Shown here one piece after another: positions 7,451 to 14,518 of a DNA stretch of 15,742 nt. Numbering within the stretch: position 1 is the first letter of the stretch; each line of letters starts with the position of its first letter. The stretch is from NCBI GenBank assembly GCA_964407665.1, contig CAYOWK010000072.1, positions 1 through 15,742 on the forward strand, read 5' to 3'. The notes below the pieces were generated by a model. It was not told where the DNA came from, ran no database searches, and saw nothing but the letters and a program-made list of their open reading frames with translations. The position numbers and the translations under genes were made by a program. Source of the DNA: CAYOWK01 sp964407665. GTDB lineage: Bacteria > Pseudomonadota > Alphaproteobacteria > Caulobacterales > Hyphomonadaceae.

Positions 7451-8098
7451 GGAAAGACCTTGTCCCAGCGCAGGCTTCGAAGTGTTCGGCCGGCAATAAA
7501 TCGCCTGAATGCCAATGGTCTTCATCAGCATTGCAGCGTAAAGACGCCTCCCCTCATGGCCATCCCGCTTCAACAGTCCCGTAGCATGCGGCTTCCCGCG
7601 AACGGATAACCCGGGTGCAGCGCGTCGATCCGGCGAATCCGCGCCAGATCGATAGCCAGCGTCGGACGCGGTCGATTGTACACGCTGCCACGGCTGATCC
7701 CGAGAAGACCGGTCTGACGTCCAACCGGCAGATCGTGCTGCCGCTCGATCATCGTGTTGCGCCCGGCAACAGACCGTTCGTCCGTTATCTCGGACCTATG
7801 GCGGTCATGGGCTCACTATCGAACGCACCGGACAAAAAGTCCTTCTCCAGCGTCAGCTGACCGATCTTCGCATGAGGCGACTTCACATCGATTGCAGATG
7901 CCGCAGGCTCGGGCTTCTCCGACCCGCCAAACACATCCGACGCCCTTTGAGCAGCTGCTCGCGCCACGTTGATATCTGGTCTGGTTGGACGTCGAACTGC
8001 TCAGCCGGCTCCGATATCGTCTTCTCGCCGCGGATCGCCGCAAGCGCCAATTTTTCCTTGAAAGCCGGGCTGTAGTTCCGGCGGGGTCGTCTGCTCAC
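7451..8098 (-). pseudogene. Element A copy 1 transposase (OrfA and N-terminal OrfB), frameshifted
   Basis: The reading starts at a GTG (8096-8098) with AGGAGA five bases upstream. It gives MSRRPRRNYSPAFKEKLALA and the DQISTWREQLLKG helix-turn-helix. It then shifts frame near 7935 to VFGGSEKPEPAASAIDVKSP and HAKIGQLTLEKDFL, and again near 7752 to the OrfB start MIERQHDLPVGRQTGLLGIS with PFAGSRMLRDC. Further left, YCRPNTSKPALGQ shows substitutions relative to copy 2 (YRRPNTSKPAPGH). At least two frame changes and a stop make this a decayed copy. Roughly one base in eight differs between the copies over 7451-7690 and 9390-9644. Confidence 0.78.
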
Positions 8099-8210
8099 CG
8101 TCTCTCCTGCTCTCGGCCATCATGCCGATCTTAGGCGGAAACTCCACTTGGACCCTTGCTCAGTTTTTCCGAACCACCACTCCTTACTCGCTGATCGGCA
8201 ACGACCGCCT

Positions 8211-8840
8211 CTAAGAACTCGAAACATCATTGAGTTCGAACAATCTGGCCGCCTCCAGAACTAACACACCATTTCCCTCCTCCCCGCCCTCGCGTATGGG
8301 ATATGGCCCACTAAAACCTGCACAAACGATGGCTGCACCTTCGGGGACCGTCACATCTACTGTGATAATCCTTGCGCCGTCATTGACGCGTATCGGTTCA
8401 TGTCCGCGCCACCACACTAACATTCTACCAATGCTATCGATCGCAATCGGGCCACAGCAAAAATTCAACGGCTCACCGTTTGTACTGTCCCTTACCGCCC
8501 GAACCCGAGCTTCAAGACGATAGGTCGCCCCCGGAATGGGCTCTACAATTTGGCGGGATCGGATCGAACCTTTCAGAATAAGTCCTCTAGCATCCATCTC
8601 TATCGCTTGGCCGCCCTCAAATCGAACCCAAGCACCCGATTCTGTAGGCAATATTTCTATTGCCCGAACATGAGGATGATCGCCTTCACCGATACCTGTT
8701 GAACAAACGTCCCCCTTCGATACCGGCACATCGGCTGAGACTTTTTCACGGTCACCGCCTTCCAACGCCAATTTGGTTGGCGCAAGCTCGTATTGGCTAG
8801 ACGCCGGACCTCTATTCGCTTTCGACTTACGAAAAAACAT
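8211..8840 (-). CDS. Unknown protein, possible beta-sandwich domain
   Basis: The product is 209 residues from the ATG at 8840, or 214 from 8855. I do not recognise a family with certainty. The N-terminal ~50 residues are polar and look disordered. The rest alternates short beta-like strands: AWVRFEGGQAIEM, YRLEARVRAVRD, LNFCCGPIAIDSIG, ARIITVDVTVPEG, AIVCAGFSG and GVLVLEAARLFEL, a pattern seen in carbohydrate-binding or lectin-like jelly rolls. No signal peptide or membrane segment is evident. The start at 8840 gives MFFRKSK, a common opening for proteins of polysaccharide clusters, but neither start has a strong ribosome site. It lies between two copies of element A and has lost any operon partners. 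Confidence 0.6.
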   Translation of the reverse strand: MFFRKSKANRGPASSQYELAPTKLALEGGDREKVSADVPVSKGDVCSTGIGEGDHPHVRAIEILPTESGAWVRFEGGQAIEMDARGLILKGSIRSRQIVEPIPGATYRLEARVRAVRDSTNGEPLNFCCGPIAIDSIGRMLVWWRGHEPIRVNDGARIITVDVTVPEGAAIVCAGFSGPYPIREGGEEGNGVLVLEAARLFELNDVSSS

Positions 8841-9013
8841 TTCCGCCGCACCCATGTGAAATATGGCCGTAGGCTACATGAACTGGTAGGCTTCGTCTAT
8901 CGTGGGCAATGTGCTGAATTGAGAAGCGAACGGCGGATAGGTGGTGCGGTTTGTCTGAACGGGTTCCGGGGCCTGGATAAGTGGATGTCCGTCGCGGTCT
9001 GACTGCGGCCGGG

Positions 9014-9644
9014 ATGGGTGCAGCGGGTTGAAGTAGGCCTCGTTCGGGGTCTGACGGTCAAGGCTTGAGTGGGGTCGGCTGTGTTGTAGAAGGCGAAATA
9101 CCGGCCCAGAAATACCGGCCCAGTAGGGCGAGCGCCTCGGATACGCTGTTATAGGCCCTGAGGTAGACCTTCTCGTACTTGTTCGTCCACCAGAGCCGCT
9201 CCACGAACACGTTGTCTGGCCAGGTCCCGCGACCGTCCATGCTAATCGACAGCCGCCAGGCCAGAACCCGCCGGCTGAACCAGTCCACCACCGCCGCCAG
9301 ATAGACAAACCCGCGCGCCATCGGAACGTTGGTGATGTCCATCGCCCGCAACTGGCTCGGCTCCGTCACCGGAGCCATGCGCAAGAGATAGGGAAGACCT
9401 TGTGCCCCGGCGCAGGCTTCGAAGTGTTCGGACGGCGGTAGATCGCCTCAATGCCCATGGTCTTCATCAACGTCGCAACGTGAAGACGCCCCACCTCATG
9501 GCCATCCCGCTTCAACAGGCCCTGAAGCATCCGGCTGCCCGCGAACGGATAAGTCCAGGTGCAGCGCGTCGATCCGGCGAATCCGCGCCAGATCCATAGC
9601 CGGCGTCGGACGCGGTCGATTGTACACGCTGCCACGGCTGATCC
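9014..9644 (-). pseudogene. Element A copy 2 transposase remnant lacking a catalytic aspartate
   Basis: Reading right to left, the OrfB pieces are TYPFAGSRMLQGLLKRDGHE, MGIEAIYRRPNTSKPAPGHK, then RAMDITNVPMARGFVYLAAV with the first catalytic Asp, and VDWFSRRVLAWRLSI. This joins directly at about 9244 to SMDGRGTWPDNVFVERLW, which holds the catalytic Glu. The ~45 residues normally between, including the second Asp, are deleted. After LLGRY a 14-bp duplication shifts the frame, and SRPHSSLDRQTPNEAYFNP continues in another. Another frame change occurs near 9370. The copy cannot encode an active enzyme. Confidence 0.82.
9095..9122. repeat. 14-bp tandem duplication in element A copy 2
   Basis: GAAATACCGGCCCA occurs twice in direct succession (9095-9108 and 9109-9122). 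The extra 14 bp shift the transposase frame. Confidence 0.92.
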
Positions 9645-9690
9645 TGGTCTGAGCCCCTCGGCTCCATCACTTTTTTCGAGAGTCCTTCGG
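9645..9690 (-). mobile_element. End fragment of an IS407-group element
   Basis: Positions 9645-9665 match, for 21 bases, the right end of the element at 6211-7446 read inward (TGGTCTGAGCCCCTCGGCTC plus one C). The match then continues imperfectly through CGAGAGTCC at 9677-9685. No transposase sequence of that element follows, so this is a fragment left after insertion into element A copy 2. Confidence 0.7.
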
Positions 9691-9694
9691 TTTT

Positions 9695-9794
9695 CTGAGC
9701 CGCTCCCCAATGCTCCCTCATCCGAAGCCAGAAAATTCGGCTCCTTGAAGCGCTCGCCAACTTGTCCTCATTCGAAGCTAGAAAATCCGGCCTC
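9695..9794. repeat. Imperfect 50-bp tandem repeat
   Basis: Units 9695-9744 and 9745-9794 match at about 36 of 50 positions, best in CGCTC-CCAA and GAAAAT-CGG. The motif GAAAATCCGG in the second unit resembles, in inverse, the sequence just outside the orfA of the next element (CGAAAATTCCGCG at 10890-10902). The repeat may therefore contain one or two copies of that element's end. Confidence 0.55.
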
Positions 9795-10644
9795 TGATCG
9801 CCTGGTTGGACTGGTGGCGACCGGGCGATCGATGAGCATTATCGGTACTTTGTTCCCGATCGCGCCGTGTGGTCTTGGCTCGTTATAGTCCCTCCGCCAT
9901 TTCTCCAACTTCCAACGCGCATCTTCGAGCGTCAGGAACCAGTGGGTGTTGAGGCACTGGGCGCGAAGGCGGCCATTGAACGCCCGATGAAGGCATTGTC
10001 GGTCGGCTTGCCGGGCCAGCTGAAGTCGAGCGTGACGTCGTTGGCGTAAGCCCAGAGATCGAGGTCGCGGGAGACACACTCCGGGCCATTGTCCGCTCGA
10101 ATGGATTTGGGATATCCGAACTCGCCGCAGGCACGTTCAGGCGCCGCCACGAAATCTGGCCCGCCATGGCTGAACCGCGGATCGATGACAGGAGGGAACC
10201 GCGAGAACAGATCCACGACGGTTAGGATGCGCAGCTTCGATCCTGTCGCGAGCTGATCGTGCGCGAAGTCCATCGCCCAAATTTCGTGCGCGCGCGTCGC
10301 CTCTTTACGGTCGTCGCGCAGCTTGGCTTTCACCCGCCGCTTCGGCGTTTTGGACCGCAGTTGCAGCCACAACTCGCGATAGATGCGTCGCGCCTTCTTG
10401 TGATTGATCATCCACCCGTCCCGTCGCATTAGGACGCGCAAGCGCCGATAGCCGTAGCGCACGCGTGTCCGCAAATCTTTTTGATCTTGGATTCGAGCGT
10501 GGCCTGCGCGGGGCGACGAGACTCGTAGCGGTAGCTGGTCGGATCGAGCTACAGAACCCGACAGGCCCTACGCTGCGATACCTTCCACTCGCTCATCATC
10601 CCGTCAGCCACCTTGCGCTTGCGCGTAGGCCTCAGAGCTTTCGC
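9768..10644 (-). pseudogene. IS3-family transposase OrfB, multiply disrupted
   Basis: From the right, VSQRRACRVL is followed by an in-frame TAG where the family has Gln, then LDPTSYRYESRRPAQATLES. A frame change near 10474 leads to RVRYGYRRLRVLMRRDGWMI, IWAMDFAHDQLATG with the first Asp, IRADNGPECVSRDLDLWAYA with the second, and GKPTDNAFI. At about 9980-9986 the frame breaks exactly at the FIE catalytic glutamate and resumes as CLNTHWFLTLEDARWKLEKW and RRDYNEPRPHGAIGNKVP. One stop and two frame changes show that the gene is dead. Confidence 0.82.
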
Positions 10645-10857
10645 TTGATCACATCCTGCAGCATGGCCCGGTCGAGCAAGAGGTCGGCAACGATCCGCTT
10701 GAGGCGTCCGTTCTCCTCTTCAAGCTCGCGCATCCGCTTCATCTCGGACACCATCATCCCAGCGTACTTCTTCTTCCGCGCAAAGTACGTCGCCTGGCTG
10801 GTCCCGGCCTTGCGACAGACCTCCTCGACGGGCGTCCGAAAACTGTGACCGCTGCAT
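10632..10857 (-). pseudogene. IS3-family transposase OrfA with internal deletion
   Basis: The ATG at 10857 gives MQRSQFSDA, the usual OrfA start. The next ~20 residues of the helix-turn-helix are missing, and the sequence resumes out of frame with VEEVCRKAGTSQATYFARKK, then MMVSEMKRMRELEEENGRLK and VADLLLDRAMLQDVIKRKL before the TGA at 10632. The protein would lack the first DNA-binding helix. It is paired with the broken orfB downstream. Confidence 0.78.
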
Positions 10858-10905
10858 TGCCTTCCGCTCCTCCCAGCCAGGGATACTAGCGCGGAATTTT
10901 CGAGT

Positions 10906-11506
10906 TCAGAATGCTGGACTTTTCAGCGAGCGGATCACCGTCATCAGCGCATCCGTTACCAGTCGGGACGTCATCTCGGTCTTCATCGACCAGCCAACCA
11001 CGGGGCCCGAGAACAGATCGATCACCGTCGCCACGTAGGGCCAGCTTTCCGCACTCCAGATGTAGGTGAAGTCCGCACCCCACTTCTGGTTCGGAGCCGG
11101 CACCCCGAAATTGCGATCCAGGACGTTGAAGCGACGGCGGCGATCTGCCGTTTGCACGCATCCAACGGCAGACGCCGCAGTCACGGGCCAGACGCCACGG
11201 TGACTCGCAATAAGCCCGAAGATCAGAGCTGGTCCTTCCCGAAGTAGGCCGCGGCTTTTCTAGGATGTCCCGCTCCGCCTTGAGCTTCGCCACCTCGCGC
11301 CGCGGCCGATAAATATCCTCCTGCTCCGGCTTCTGCCTGCTCTGGCCAGTGAAGGCGTCTCGAGGATCGCCCTCCCAATCGCGCACCCACTTCAGCAGCA
11401 CATTCCCCTGCACATCGAGATCGCGCGCGGCCTGGGCGACGCTCACTCCGCGGTCCCGAACCAGCCTCACAGCATCAAGCTTGCCCCGGCTGAAAGTCCG
11501 TCTCAT
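10906..11506 (-). pseudogene. IS3-family transposase OrfA-OrfB remnant
   Basis: OrfA starts at the ATG at 11506: MRRTFSRGKLDAVRLVRDRG, then VSVAQAARDLDVQGNVLLKW as helix-turn-helix, and REVAKLKAERDILEK. The expected KAAAYF reads as PRPTS because one A seems to be missing at the usual A-rich slip site. OrfB survives only as RRRFNVLDRNFGVPAPNQKW, GADFTYIWSAESWPYVATVI with the first catalytic Asp, DLFSGPVVGWSMK and ALMTVIR. The start of OrfB is internally deleted, and everything after ALMTVIR, including the other two catalytic residues, is gone. Confidence 0.78.
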
Positions 11507-11538
11507 CTTCCCCAGACGCCACTTCCAGCTCCGTCAAA

Positions 11539-11555
11539 ACACCTAAACTAGGTGT
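11539..11555. repeat. Short perfect palindrome next to IS edge
   Basis: ACACCTA and TAGGTGT are separated by AAC, a 7-bp stem with a 3-base loop. It lies at the outer edge of element C and 35 bp past the stop of rfbB. There is no T-run, so a terminator role is unlikely; an IS-end feature is more plausible. Confidence 0.45.
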
Positions 11556-11589
11556 CTGTAAATCCGGCAGCAGGCCAAGGAGTTTCCCA

Positions 11590-12630
11590 CTAAAGCCCTA
11601 AACGCATCACGCCCTGCCCGGCTTGCAGCAGCGGCCGCCACCACCATTCGTTCGCCATATACCAACCCACGGTACTCTTCAGCCCACTGTCGAACGTCTC
11701 CTCCGGCGCCCAACCCAGCTCGGATCGAATCTTGGCGGCGTCGATCGCATAACGTCGGTCATGCCCAGGCCTGTCCTCAACAAACGAGATCAGCTCCCTG
11801 CGCGGTGAGGACCCAGGCTCTAGCCGGTCCAGCGATTCGCAAATCGTTTCCACCACCTCGAGGTTGGTCCGTTCGCAGGATCCGCCAATCGCATATCTCT
11901 CGCCTGCTCGCCCCGCGCCGGCGAGTATCAGAAGCGCCCGGACATGGTCGTCAACATACAGCCAGTCTCTAACATTGCATCCGTCGCCATAGACCGGCAG
12001 GCGCCGCCCCTCGAGCGCATTCAGGATCATGAGCGGAATCAGCTTTTCGGGTAGCTGGTAAGGACCGTAATTGTTGGAGCAATTTGAAATCACGACCGGC
12101 AGGCCGTAGGTGTGGAACCATGCGCTTGCGAGATGATCTGACGCGGCCTTGCTCGCCGAATAGGGAGAGCGGGGATCATAGCGCGTCTCCTCGTTGAATC
12201 TGCCCGTATTTCCGAGCGAGCCGAACACCTCGTCCGTCGACACATGCAGGAAGCGGAAGGATGCGCGCCGCTCTGCAGGTAGGCTCTCCCAATATTCCCG
12301 CGCCGCCTGCAGAAGCCGAAACGTCCCCACCACATTCGTTTCGACAAAAACATCCGACCCTGTAATGGAGCGGTCGACATGGCTCTCGGCGGCCAGATGG
12401 ATGATGGCGCCCGGGGCGAAGCCCTCGATCGCTGCACGCATCGCCGCCTCGTCGCAGATGTCGGCGTGTAGGAAGCTGAAGCCCGCATCCGCCTCTATCG
12501 CCTTCAGGGACGACAGGTGTCCGGCATAGGTCAGCTTGTCGACCACCAGAACCTGATGCCCATCTTTCACCGCGTGAACAGCGAGCCGCGATCCAATGAA
12601 ACCGGCCCCGCCTGTCACCAGCAGGCGCAT
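11590..12630 (-). CDS. rfbB: dTDP-glucose 4,6-dehydratase
   Basis: This enzyme converts dTDP-glucose to dTDP-4-keto-6-deoxyglucose, the second step of dTDP-L-rhamnose synthesis, in the cytoplasm with bound NAD. The 346-residue product is an extended short-chain dehydrogenase: the Rossmann motif GGAGFIG is at about 7-13, catalytic Thr-Asp-Glu at 132-134 (STDEVFGS), and the YxxxK pair at Tyr157 and Lys161 (YSASKAASD). SNCSNNYGPYQ and VRDWLYVDDH are family-typical. The frame is open to an ATG at 12657, but the ATG at 12630 gives the standard MRLLVTGG opening and lies 16 bp after rfbC. It is the last gene of the rfbA-rfbC-rfbB operon. IS debris begins within 30 bp downstream, where rfbD might be expected. 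Confidence 0.95.
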   Translation of the reverse strand: MRLLVTGGAGFIGSRLAVHAVKDGHQVLVVDKLTYAGHLSSLKAIEADAGFSFLHADICDEAAMRAAIEGFAPGAIIHLAAESHVDRSITGSDVFVETNVVGTFRLLQAAREYWESLPAERRASFRFLHVSTDEVFGSLGNTGRFNEETRYDPRSPYSASKAASDHLASAWFHTYGLPVVISNCSNNYGPYQLPEKLIPLMILNALEGRRLPVYGDGCNVRDWLYVDDHVRALLILAGAGRAGERYAIGGSCERTNLEVVETICESLDRLEPGSSPRRELISFVEDRPGHDRRYAIDAAKIRSELGWAPEETFDSGLKSTVGWYMANEWWWRPLLQAGQGVMRLGL

Positions 12631-12646
12631 TCCCCTGCGCCCTGCC

Positions 12647-13207
12647 TTACCCATCATGACAGAACCAGTGAGGCGTATCGCAAAGCAACGGAGCCGACCT
12701 GTCCTTCTTGGAGAGAACCGCCTCGCGCGGATCGAGGTCCCACTCGATCCCTAGCGCCGGATCGCTCCACCGGATCGCATGGGCATGCGCCGCGCTGTAA
12801 TAGGCGCTGACCTTGTAGGCCACCTCGCACTCGCCGGTCAGCGTGACAAAGCCGTGTGCGAAACCCTTCGGAATGAAGACCTGCTCTCCCCGCTCGGCGG
12901 ACAGGCGCGCCGTTACATGGCGGCCGAATGTCGGCGACCCGTGACGAATATCTACCGCAACGTCGAGGATTTGGCCGCGCACACACCGTACCAGCTTGTC
13001 CTGCGCAAATGGCGGTGCCTGTAGGTGGAGTCCCCGCACCACGCCACGCGGAAAAGAATACGAGAAATTATCCTGCACCCAGTCTATGGGACCGCAAAGC
13101 TCGTCGAGGCTAGCCTTATTAAAAGTCTCGCAGAAGTAGCCCCTCTCGTCCACGAATCGAGGCGGCGTGAAGCTTACGACGTCCGGAATGGCCAAGCGCT
13201 GATACAT
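12647..13207 (-). CDS. rfbC: dTDP-4-dehydrorhamnose 3,5-epimerase
   Basis: This enzyme epimerises dTDP-4-keto-6-deoxyglucose at C3 and C5 to dTDP-4-keto-L-rhamnose. The 186-residue product has the normal family length and cupin fold. His61 (RGLHLQ), Lys71 (DKLVRC) and Tyr131 (VAYKVSAYYS) align with the catalytic His63, Lys73 and Tyr133 of the Salmonella enzyme, and LSKKDRSAP supplies the Asp of the His-Asp dyad. FIPKGFAHGFVTL is a hallmark segment. The ATG at 13207 starts 5 bp after the rfbA stop with a weak AGG ribosome site, so coupled translation is likely. Its stop is TAA at 12647. Confidence 0.95.
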   Translation of the reverse strand: MYQRLAIPDVVSFTPPRFVDERGYFCETFNKASLDELCGPIDWVQDNFSYSFPRGVVRGLHLQAPPFAQDKLVRCVRGQILDVAVDIRHGSPTFGRHVTARLSAERGEQVFIPKGFAHGFVTLTGECEVAYKVSAYYSAAHAHAIRWSDPALGIEWDLDPREAVLSKKDRSAPLLCDTPHWFCHDG

Positions 13208-13212
13208 GCCTG

Positions 13213-14109
13213 TCAGCTGTCTATGTTTCCAACTACGAACTCAGCCGCGACCTTGAGGACATACTGGCCGTACTCACTCCTGGCGATCGGCTGGGCGCTC
13301 TGGATGACCTCCTCGGCGGTCAGAAAGCCCATGCGCATGGCGATCTCTTCGAGGCAGGCAATCCTTTGCCCCTGGCGCCTCTCAATCGTCTGCACGAACT
13401 GGGCAGCTTCAAGCAGACTATTGGGCGTTCCTGCGTCCAGCCAAGAGTAGCCCCGTCCAAGTCTCGCGCAAGTCAGCTGTCCGATATCGAGATAAGCCTT
13501 ATTGACATCCGTGATCTCCAGCTCGCCACGTGCCGACGGGCGGACGGACCGGGCGATGTCAAGCACCTGGTTGTCGTAGAAGTAGAGACCCGTGACAGCG
13601 TAGCTTGACTTGTAGGATGCGGGCTTTTCATGGAGGTGGACCGGCAGGAAGTCGCGGTCGAACTCCACCACTCCGTACCGCTCCGGGTCGTTGACATGAT
13701 AGGCGAAAATTGTCGCGCCGCTTTCGGCGGCGCTGGCAGCGCGCAGCTGCCTCTCCAACCCGGCCCCGTAGAAGATATTGTCCCCTAGTATCAGGCAGCA
13801 CGGATCGGCTCCGACAAAGTCGCGGCCGATGATGAAGGCCTGCGCCAGCCCGTCCGGCGACGGCTGCTCGGCATAGCTGAAAGACACCCCGAAGCGCGAG
13901 CCGTCGCCCAGAAGCTCCTGAAACATCCAAGCGTCGCGCGGCGTAGTAATAACGAGAATGTCCCGTATACCCGCCAAGAACAGCACCGAGAGCGGGTAGT
14001 AGATCAGTGGCTTATCGTAGATCGGCACAAGCTGCTTGACGGTCGCCTGCGTGATTGGATGCAGCCGCGAGCCGGTCCCGCCGGCGAGCACAATTCCCTT
14101 CCTGACCAT
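13213..14109 (-). CDS. rfbA: Glucose-1-phosphate thymidylyltransferase
   Basis: This enzyme joins dTTP and glucose-1-phosphate to give dTDP-glucose, the first and feedback-regulated step of the rhamnose pathway. The 298-residue product has the nucleotide-binding GGTGSRLHPIT at about 10-20, VKQLVPIYDKPLIYYPL, LGDNIFYG at 108-115, and the HEKPASYKSSYAVTGLYFYD region; all are family hallmarks. The reading frame is open to 14361, but the ATG at 14109 is preferred because the enzyme starts there as in all homologues and a strong purine-rich ribosome site (GGGAGGGAGGGG) precedes it. It is the first gene of the three-gene operon. Confidence 0.95.
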   Translation of the reverse strand: MVRKGIVLAGGTGSRLHPITQATVKQLVPIYDKPLIYYPLSVLFLAGIRDILVITTPRDAWMFQELLGDGSRFGVSFSYAEQPSPDGLAQAFIIGRDFVGADPCCLILGDNIFYGAGLERQLRAASAAESGATIFAYHVNDPERYGVVEFDRDFLPVHLHEKPASYKSSYAVTGLYFYDNQVLDIARSVRPSARGELEITDVNKAYLDIGQLTCARLGRGYSWLDAGTPNSLLEAAQFVQTIERRQGQRIACLEEIAMRMGFLTAEEVIQSAQPIARSEYGQYVLKVAAEFVVGNIDS

Positions 14110-14376
14110 CCCCTCCCTCCCTTGCATCCGCCGCTCCGCCTCCCGTACGATCAGTCCCTCCAAACTGCAATGCCGCAAGGCGCACAACGACGGCAGAATG
14201 AGATTCACCATGCTGATCCCCGAAGTGGGCGCTGGGGTGCTAGTGGCTGCCAACTGGTATGGGGCGGTTCGCACAAACGCCTCATTCCAGATACGAGGCA
14301 TGGTGACTACGACCACCGCAGACCATACACTGTTCGTGATCACGCGCGGTTGTTTCGACACGAGAGGCCGGTAAGA
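14110..14376. promoter_or_regulatory. Divergent intergenic region upstream of rfbA
   Basis: This 267-bp stretch separates rfbA from a rightward truncated gene. The rfbA frame stays open through it, but the peptide resembles no extension known for the family. It must hold the rfbA promoter; I could not identify convincing -35 and -10 boxes or an operator. Confidence 0.3.
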
Positions 14377-14480
14377 ATGTCAGCAGAAAGTGAACTCAGG
14401 GACGCCTACCTCAAACTGCAGGAGGCGCAACCGGACGAGTTTTGGGGCCAGCACTACCGGAAACAGAAAGGGGCGGGCCT
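14377..14480 (+). pseudogene. 5' end of a gene cut by an IS element
   Basis: The ATG at 14377 opens a frame reading MSAESELRDAYLKLQEAQPD, then EFWGQHYRKQKGAGL. At 14480 it meets the probable IS terminus TGAACCGCTCCGG, and the frame then runs into IS sequence and stops at 14508. The ~35-residue fragment is polar and helical, with no recognisable motif. The purine-rich GAGGCCGGTAAGA before the ATG could serve as a ribosome site. The rest of the gene, if it survives, would lie beyond the right end of the window. Confidence 0.45.
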
Positions 14481-14518
14481 GAACCGCTCCGGTAACCCCG
14501 AAGGCTGATTGGTTTGGG

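Larger units (their letters stand above)
6000..8180 (-). mobile_element. IS3-family element A, copy 1, split by a nested IS
   Basis: The left edge (6000-6054) is identical for 55 bp to the left edge of copy 2 (8940-8994). The right edge is near 8176-8180, where the sequence read inward on the minus strand begins TGGTTCGGAAAAACTG, an imperfect inverted match to TGGTGCGGTTTGTCTG at 6002-6017. The transposase lies on the minus strand and is interrupted by a 100-N gap (6055-6154) and by the IS at 6211-7446. Exact ends and a target duplication could not be fixed. After removing the nested IS, the flanks run on as in copy 2 (gagata-c-ggaaagacc against gagata-gggaagacc). Confidence 0.75.
8940..9644 (-). 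mobile_element. IS3-family element A, copy 2, truncated
   Basis: It shares its left edge exactly with copy 1 (55 bp from 8940) and the block 9336-9390, and is similar but diverged over 9390-9644. Homology with copy 1 stops at 9644 (CTGATCC), where an IS407-type end begins, so the orfA half is missing. It is oriented like copy 1 (minus). Confidence 0.78.
9745..10910 (-). mobile_element. Decayed IS3-family element D
   Basis: An orfA and orfB pair lies on the minus strand, with imperfect inverted sequences near the two edges (GAAAATCCGG at 9781-9790 against GAAAATTCCG near 10891-10901). The right edge cuts off element C. No target duplication was identified and the ends are approximate. Confidence 0.55.
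10905..11560 (-). mobile_element. Truncated IS3-family element C
   Basis: The element keeps a nearly whole orfA and the middle of orfB on the minus strand. It ends at about 10905-10925, where element D begins. The outer edge is probably near 11555-11570, beside a short palindrome. Ends are approximate. Confidence 0.6.

Noticed and set aside
11539..11555. Rho-independent terminator for the rfb operon
   Set aside because: The 7-bp palindrome has no following T-run on the minus strand and belongs to the IS edge.
12631..12657. Nine-residue longer start for rfbB
   Set aside because: MRLLVTGG at 12630 is the conserved start, and the longer form would overlap rfbC.
14110..14361. 84-residue N-terminal extension of rfbA
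   Set aside because: RfbA proteins start at the MVRKGIVLAGG position, and a strong ribosome site lies just before the ATG at 14109.
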